Source: Candidatus Latescibacterota bacterium (GTDB lineage Bacteria > Latescibacterota > UBA2968). Taken from it: a DNA stretch of 9,332 bases. Numbering within the stretch: position 1 is the first letter of the stretch; each line of letters opens with the position of its first letter. Positions 5,437 to 9,332 of this stretch are shown here, one piece after another. The notes beneath the pieces were generated by a model, which saw only the letters and a program-made list of their open reading frames with translations, made no database searches and was not told the origin of the DNA. The stretch lies in NCBI GenBank assembly GCA_018650745.1, contig JABIFK010000896.1, positions 1 through 9,332 of the forward strand. Reading direction: 5' to 3'. A program made the translations under genes and the position numbers.

Positions 5437-5985
5437 ATGAAGATATTTATGCGTGTTTTGATGGGTTTGGCTGTGGTTGTTCTTTTGACTGGGCAAGCTA
5501 ATGCTCAGGTAGATGTTAGAGTGGGTGGAGGCATGTTGCTCGATAACTCTCGTTGGGGTGGGAGCTTGGCTGTGGACATTCCCATTGGTGACTTGCATCC
5601 TACATACTTGTCTCCGTTTGTCGAATTTTATCGCTCAACACCTGCACCAGGTATTCATGTTAATGAAATTCCACTGGGTGCCAGCCTTTTGTATAAAGCG
5701 CCATTTTCTGAGCAATATGGGGTTGTTTATTTTGGTGTTGGCGGTGGGATGTTTTTGGCGCGTGGAACCAGTATTCCTATCACAAATGCTGCTGGTAATA
5801 TTATTGATACCATTTCCATTTCGGCAACCAATGCCATTGTTACTGCTGGTGGTGGTTTGAATGTTGATGTGTCTGATTCTATGGGGCTTTTTGTGCAGGG
5901 CAAGTGGTTTCGGGCTTTTACTTCGGGATCGAAAAATGAAGTGTCTTTGCAGGTGGGCTTAAGTTTTAGATTGGGCGATGACTAG
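5437..5985 (+). CDS. Secreted small beta-barrel-type outer-membrane protein, paralogue 3
   Basis: This 182-residue divergent member of the tandem family has a signal peptide (residues 1-23, ending GQANA) with probable cleavage before Gln24. The mature protein starts VDVRVGGGMLLDNS and ends FRAFTSGSKNEVSLQVGLSF, matching the DRALTSGAKN/GISF block of its neighbours. An extra segment (about 108-135, TSIPITNAAGNIIDTISISA) lengthens one putative loop. I chose the ATG at 5437 because it follows GAGGGGA and gives a proper signal peptide. An upstream in-frame TTG at 5371 would place a repeat-encoded segment ahead of the signal. The gene is followed after about 140 bp by a bidirectional terminator. 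Function is unknown; outer-membrane location is inferred. Confidence 0.85.
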   Translation: MKIFMRVLMGLAVVVLLTGQANAQVDVRVGGGMLLDNSRWGGSLAVDIPIGDLHPTYLSPFVEFYRSTPAPGIHVNEIPLGASLLYKAPFSEQYGVVYFGVGGGMFLARGTSIPITNAAGNIIDTISISATNAIVTAGGGLNVDVSDSMGLFVQGKWFRAFTSGSKNEVSLQVGLSFRLGDD

Positions 5986-6124
5986 ATCACGATCACTGAA
6001 AAGCATGGAAAAAAGAAAATGAGGAAGGGCACGGAGCCCATCTCTGCCCATCCCACAAAAACCAGGGAATGAGTTAAGTGGTGGATTCATGCGTGGGATT
6101 GTTATTTCGGTTACGAGATATAAT

Positions 6125-6157
6125 AAAAAAGGCCAGAGCGGTTGCTCTGGCCTTTTT
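6125..6157. terminator. Bidirectional rho-independent terminator between converging genes
   Basis: GGCCAGAGC (6131-6139) and GCTCTGGCC (6144-6152) form a perfect 9-bp GC-rich stem with the loop GGTT. Six A lie on the left and five T on the right, so it can stop transcription from the barrel genes on the plus strand and from pepA on the minus strand. It lies 20 bp beyond the pepA stop codon. The remainder of the 192-bp gap (5986-6124) shows only a distant 7-bp inverted pair (ATCCCAC 6050-6056, GTGGGAT 6093-6099). Confidence 0.93.
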
Positions 6158-6177
6158 GCATGTGAGTATGGTTGTTT

Positions 6178-7674
6178 TTATGAAAGGTTACGGAGGTAGT
6201 CGATGAGGAGGCGGACGCCTACGCCGGTGGCGCCTATGGGGGTGTCGGGTCTTGTGGTGTTGTTCCAGGCGGTGCCTGCGATGTCGAGGTGAGCCCAAGC
6301 GTATCCATCGACGTAGGCTTCGAGAAAGGCGCCTGCTGTGAGTGCGCCGCCGGGGCGACCGCCAGTGTTTTTGAGGTCGGCATAGTCGCCTTTGATTTGG
6401 TTGCGGTGGCCTTCGAGAATGGGCAGATGCCACGCGATTTCGCCAGTGCGGTTGCCGGCTTGATGAATGGCTTGGATGAGGTCGTTGTTGTTGCCCATTA
6501 GGCCACTGGCATCGTTGCCCAAGGCGGTGACACACGCACCCGTAAGGGTGGCTAAGTCGATGGCTGCGGTTGGGTTGTAGCGTTTGATGTAGGCAAGGGC
6601 GTCGATGAGTGCGAGCCGCCCTTCGGCATCTGTGCTGCGAATTTCAACGGTTTTTTTACCGAGGGGTTTGATAATGTCGCCGGGGCGGTAAGCATTGCCA
6701 TCGGGCATGTTTTCTGCGGCGGCAACAATGCCGATGATGCGCGTTGGTAAGTTGAGTTTGGCAACGGTCTGCATGGCGCCAATGACAGCTGCTGCACCAC
6801 ACATGTCAAATTTCATATCCCACATGCCATCGCCGGCTTTGAGCGATATACCGCCGGTATCAAATGTGATGCCTTTGCCAACGAGGATAACGGGATCTGC
6901 TTCTGGGTTTTGCCCTTTGTGTTCCAAAATGATAAATCGCGGTGGGCGGGTGCTGCCTTGCCCTACGGCACTCAGTGCACCCATGCCTTCGGATTGGATG
7001 CGGTGCTCGTCAAATATTTCGTAGGAAAGGCCAACCGATGCGGCCATTTCGGTGACTTGCTCGGCAAGCACAGATGGTGGCAGGTCATTGCCGGGGGCGT
7101 TGCCCAAGTTGCGTGCCAAGCAAACGCCTTCGGCAATGTGCTGGCCTGCTTGTGCGCCGGTTTCGATGTCGGTTTGTTTGGATGAATCAAATTCGACGAC
7201 GGAGAGCTTTTCTAGTGTGTTGGTTGGGGGGGCTCCGGTTTTGTATGTGGTAAACTGATAGGTTCCAAGAACGGCACCTTCAACGGTGGCTTGTGTGGCA
7301 TCGGCCACATTGAGCCCCCCAATGCCACCGCCGTGCACGATGGTAGCCAAATGTTTGACGCCGCGTTGTTCGGCTTCTTTTGTGACAACAGCAGAGGCAA
7401 GCCTTACGCGGTCGATCGAAAAGTCTTCTTGTTTGCCCAAACCGATGAGGATGATGCGTGGTGCCGTGATACCACTGGCAGGATAGAGTATGGATGTTTG
7501 TTTAAATTTGCCGGTGAAATCACCACCTGCAATGAGGGCACTGATTTGGCCATTGAGTACTTGATCGACCACGCCTGTTGCACCGCCGGGGGTGACAACC
7601 CCTTCAAATAGGTTGAGTACGATGGCATCGGCTTCTTGTTCTGTGATATTGCCAATAGCAGTTGAGATATCCAT
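6178..7674 (-). CDS. pepA: Leucyl (cytosol) aminopeptidase, M17 family
   Basis: This 498-residue two-metal aminopeptidase releases N-terminal residues from peptides in the cytoplasm; the family assembles as hexamers. The N-terminal domain (about 1-160) is variable and the C-terminal catalytic domain is conserved. Metal ligands are visible in VGKGITFDTGG (K267, D272), KFDMCGAA (D290) and STDAEGRL (D349, E351), with catalytic K279 and R353, aligning with E. coli K270, D275, D293, D353, E355, K282 and R357 at an offset of 3-4. The signature normally written NTDAEGRL has Ser for the first Asn (S347). Length is typical. I chose the ATG at 7674, where the family's N-terminus begins, with AGGA about 10 nt upstream. 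An open frame continues to 8001 but overlaps the neighbouring hydrolase gene and is not plausible protein. It is the second gene of an operon, 40 bp after the hydrolase. Confidence 0.96.
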   Translation of the reverse strand: MDISTAIGNITEQEADAIVLNLFEGVVTPGGATGVVDQVLNGQISALIAGGDFTGKFKQTSILYPASGITAPRIILIGLGKQEDFSIDRVRLASAVVTKEAEQRGVKHLATIVHGGGIGGLNVADATQATVEGAVLGTYQFTTYKTGAPPTNTLEKLSVVEFDSSKQTDIETGAQAGQHIAEGVCLARNLGNAPGNDLPPSVLAEQVTEMAASVGLSYEIFDEHRIQSEGMGALSAVGQGSTRPPRFIILEHKGQNPEADPVILVGKGITFDTGGISLKAGDGMWDMKFDMCGAAAVIGAMQTVAKLNLPTRIIGIVAAAENMPDGNAYRPGDIIKPLGKKTVEIRSTDAEGRLALIDALAYIKRYNPTAAIDLATLTGACVTALGNDASGLMGNNNDLIQAIHQAGNRTGEIAWHLPILEGHRNQIKGDYADLKNTGGRPGGALTAGAFLEAYVDGYAWAHLDIAGTAWNNTTRPDTPIGATGVGVRLLIDYLRNLS

Positions 7675-7714
7675 TGGGGCATTCCTAACATGTATTTTGT
7701 GAGATGGGTTTGGT

Positions 7715-8353
7715 TTATTGTGTATTGAAACCCGATGCCAAGAAGGGGTTTGTTTGTTTCTCTTTGGCAACGGTGGTTTCTGGACCATGGCCTGGGTATA
7801 GAATGGTGTCGTCTGGTAAGGTGAGTATTTTAGAGCGAATGGAATCCATGAGCACTTGGGGGTCTGCTCCTTCGAGATCGGTGCGACCAATGGAACCGGC
7901 AAAGACGGTGTCGCCGACAATGGCATGACCGGGCCAGGTGAATGCCACATTACCTGGGGCGTGGCCAGGAACGTGCAAAATGTTGAGTGTTTCATTGCCA
8001 AAGGTAATGGTGTCGCCTTCGTCGATAAAACGATCTACTTCTGGGGCGGGGTCGGTGTCTATGCTTAAGAAGGAGGCAATTTCGACGAGTCCTTCGACCA
8101 TGAACATGTCGGCTTGGTGAATGGTAAATGGCGCGCCTGTTTTTTCTTTGAGCGTGGTGACGCGGCCAATGTGATCGAAGTGACCATGTGTGGCAACAAT
8201 TTCTGTGAGTTCAATATTGTTTTCTTTTACAATAGACAAAATGCCGTCTATGTTATCACCCGGATCGATGACAATGCCTTTTTGGGTTTCTTCACAGGCC
8301 ATAATGAAACAATTGACGGCAAGTTCGCCAACGACGGTGGTTTTAAAGATCAT
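7715..8353 (-). CDS. MBL-fold metallohydrolase, glyoxalase II-like (YcbL type)
   Basis: This 212-residue enzyme has a metallo-beta-lactamase fold and resembles the short hydroxyacylglutathione-hydrolase/YcbL group, which hydrolyses thioesters. All metal ligands are present: THGHFDHIG (H56, H58, D60, H61), VPGHAPG (H131), VGDTVF (D148) and YPGHGPETT (H189). The C-terminal KEKQTNPFL segment is typical of the YcbL-like subgroup. The C-terminal substrate-binding domain of full glyoxalase II (about 250-260 residues) is lacking, so S-lactoylglutathione is a possible but unproven substrate. The start has GGGAG about 8 nt upstream. It is the first gene of a two-gene operon with pepA and has its own promoter upstream. 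Confidence 0.93.
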   Translation of the reverse strand: MIFKTTVVGELAVNCFIMACEETQKGIVIDPGDNIDGILSIVKENNIELTEIVATHGHFDHIGRVTTLKEKTGAPFTIHQADMFMVEGLVEIASFLSIDTDPAPEVDRFIDEGDTITFGNETLNILHVPGHAPGNVAFTWPGHAIVGDTVFAGSIGRTDLEGADPQVLMDSIRSKILTLPDDTILYPGHGPETTVAKEKQTNPFLASGFNTQ

Positions 8354-8427
8354 ATGAAACTCCCATTATCTCCCTTGAAATAGGAGAATGACAGATACGG
8401 TTGATGTATTTATTAAAGGATAAAATA

Positions 8428-8455
8428 AGGGTACGCGATTGTGGTGGTTTGTCAA
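8428..8455 (-). promoter_or_regulatory. Putative promoter of the hydrolase-pepA operon
   Basis: On the minus strand, TTGACA (8450-8455) is followed after 16 bp by TACCCT (8428-8433), about 75 nt before the hydrolase start. The -35 is consensus but the -10 matches poorly. An AT-rich alternative (TTATTTTAT) just downstream would have too long a spacer. Position and orientation fit the operon. Confidence 0.4.
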
Positions 8456-8499
8456 TATGGAATTGGGTTGTACGTATTGCGGAATTAAACATATGCGCG

Positions 8500-8514
8500 T
8501 TTGACCTTGTCAAA
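8500..8514. promoter_or_regulatory. Palindrome TTTGAC-ctt-GTCAAA, possible operator
   Basis: A perfect 6-bp inverted repeat with a 3-bp centre overlaps the -35 box of the putative plus-strand promoter and sits in the divergent intergenic region. Its size fits a dimeric regulator site. It does not match the E. coli LexA box (CTGT-N8-ACAG) or the alphaproteobacterial form, and I cannot name the regulator. A short palindrome can occur by chance. Confidence 0.3.
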
Positions 8515-8535
8515 GGTAGAGGATCACGACATATT
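8507..8535 (+). promoter_or_regulatory. Putative promoter of the membrane-hydrolase gene
   Basis: TTGTCA (8507-8512) and CATATT (8530-8535) are separated by 17 bp. They lie about 85 bp before the UUG start, divergent from the hydrolase-pepA operon. The -35 box lies within a short palindrome (8500-8514), so repressor control is plausible. The match is moderate, and between promoter and start there is only an A/T-rich stem (TTGAGCA/TGCTCAA, 8544-8565). Confidence 0.35.
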
Positions 8536-8618
8536 TATTCAGGTTGAGCAGGTTTTTTTGCTCAAAAAAATGACAAGCCTGTGTTTCATATCTCAAGAGT
8601 GAATAGGGAGGCAGTTGA

Positions 8619-9332
8619 TTGGATACACCAACGCATGGATTGATTGGACGGTTGGTTGCACGAACAATTTGGCCAGATAAGGCGCAGACGGGTTTGGTGA
8701 ATGTGGTGACCGTTTGCAGCGTGTTGCCCGATTTGGATGTGTTGTTGCCGGGGGGTGGGTTGGATTATTTGGTGTCTCATCGGGGCATGAGTCATTCGTT
8801 TTTTGGTGTTGGTCTGATGGCCCTGGTTGTGGCTTGGATTGCGCGAAAGATGGGTGTGCAGTCGCGGTCATTTGGGCATGTGTATCTGGCGAGCTTGTTG
8901 GGATTTATGACACATATCTTTTTTGATCTGGTGACCACTTTTGGTACACTTGTTTTTGCCCCTTTATCAAATTATCGCATGGCTTGGGATGTCTTGTTTA
9001 TAATTGACCCCTATTTGGATGTGTTGCTCATTGGTGGGTTGTTGGTCGGTTGGTTGACTCGGTTGGGGGCTACGGGATATCGTGTGGGGAGCGGTCTTGT
9101 GGCGGGATATGTGCTGGCAGCTTTTCTGATTACGGGTATTGGGCACGTGCAGTTGCGTAATTGGGCAGGCGCGAATGATATTGTGATGGATAAGTTAGCC
9201 GTCATGCCAGCTCCTTTTTCGCCTTTGCATCGGCGAGGTATGGTGGTGAGTGAGGGGCAGGTATACTGGGTGCCAATGGCTTTGTTTGGCGGTATTGTGG
9301 GCGATGCGCATTTGTTTGACTTTGCTTTGTCA
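8619..9332 (+). CDS. Membrane-bound metal-dependent hydrolase, YdjM/DUF457-like (partial)
   Basis: This reading frame of 238 codons is open to the right edge. Translated from a TTG start it begins MDTPTHGLIGRLVAR. That start is fixed on the left by an in-frame TGA directly before it and supported by AGGGAGG with a 7-nt spacer. The family (PF04307-like) comprises polytopic inner-membrane proteins with conserved His and Asp. Here these are H6, LPDLD (36-40), SHRGMSHS (53-60), THIFFD (98-103), WD (123-124) and D130, arranged as in metal-dependent phosphoesterase-like hydrolases. Hydrophobic segments lie at about 62-75, 87-108, 125-146 and 157-175. After these comes a more polar part (176-238) expected to form an extramembrane domain. 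Substrate is unknown for the family. It diverges from the hydrolase-pepA operon. Confidence 0.9.
   Translation, partial: MDTPTHGLIGRLVARTIWPDKAQTGLVNVVTVCSVLPDLDVLLPGGGLDYLVSHRGMSHSFFGVGLMALVVAWIARKMGVQSRSFGHVYLASLLGFMTHIFFDLVTTFGTLVFAPLSNYRMAWDVLFIIDPYLDVLLIGGLLVGWLTRLGATGYRVGSGLVAGYVLAAFLITGIGHVQLRNWAGANDIVMDKLAVMPAPFSPLHRRGMVVSEGQVYWVPMALFGGIVGDAHLFDFALS

Noticed and set aside
7675..8001. N-terminal extension of the aminopeptidase frame by 109 residues
   Set aside because: It overlaps the well-supported MBL-fold hydrolase in another frame, has low-complexity Pro/Thr/His content, and the family starts at the ATG at 7674.
8544..8565. Stem TTGAGCA/TGCTCAA as a terminator
   Set aside because: It is followed by A on the plus strand and lacks a trailing T-run on the minus strand, so it is not a rho-independent terminator on either strand.
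8586..8926. Short frames on both strands opposite or overlapping the membrane hydrolase
   Set aside because: They are shadows of the long frame starting at 8619, which carries the family motifs and an SD.
1..9332. CRISPR array, transposon, prophage, toxin-antitoxin or defence island
   Set aside because: No spacer-repeat array, transposase, integrase, terminal inverted repeats or defence-protein motifs were seen on either strand.

Overview
This window looks like a chromosomal segment of a diderm (Gram-negative) bacterium. It encodes three secreted proteins that look like small outer-membrane beta-barrels, an EF-P lysyltransferase (EpmA) and a cytoplasmic PAS histidine kinase with its response regulator. 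Base composition is moderate, UUG is used as a start in at least one gene, and Shine-Dalgarno (SD) sites are often strong. A proteobacterial or related lineage fits, but I cannot name a genus. There are no rRNA or tRNA genes, CRISPR arrays, transposases or phage genes.

Left block (about 1-3780, minus strand). Reading leftwards, the genes are a histidine-phosphatase (phosphoglycerate-mutase-like) protein, epmA, a small Gln-rich coiled-coil protein, a soluble PAS/HisKA/HATPase histidine kinase, and the start of a receiver-domain response regulator that leaves the window. Gaps are 64-135 bp, so this could be one transcription unit. Three of the gaps hold hairpins. Two of these are built from short tandem repeats (heptamers after the kinase, octamers after the phosphatase) that pair with inverted copies of themselves.

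Central block (about 3780-6160, plus strand). A 460-bp gene-poor region carries a good sigma70-type promoter and a roughly 200-nt leader. It precedes three tandem paralogous genes for signal-peptide-bearing, glycine-rich beta-barrel-type proteins. A rho-independent terminator lies between the first and second paralogue, three tandem 11-bp repeats lie between the second and third, and a bidirectional terminator closes the block against the converging gene. This lineage-specific-looking family is the most likely source of new biology here.

Right block (6178-9332). A leucyl aminopeptidase (pepA) and a glyoxalase-II-like metallo-beta-lactamase-fold hydrolase form a two-gene minus-strand operon with its own promoter. 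Divergent from it, a UUG-initiated YdjM/DUF457-type membrane metal-dependent hydrolase runs off the right edge. Its putative promoter overlaps a short palindrome.

Most genes are ordinary housekeeping or signalling functions. The points that merit follow-up are the repeat-built intergenic hairpins, the Arg-to-Cys change in the phosphatase RHG motif, the triplicated barrel family with its long leader, and perfect SD or anti-SD sequences that do not serve an obvious start codon. I do not see a clear new defence or mobile system.
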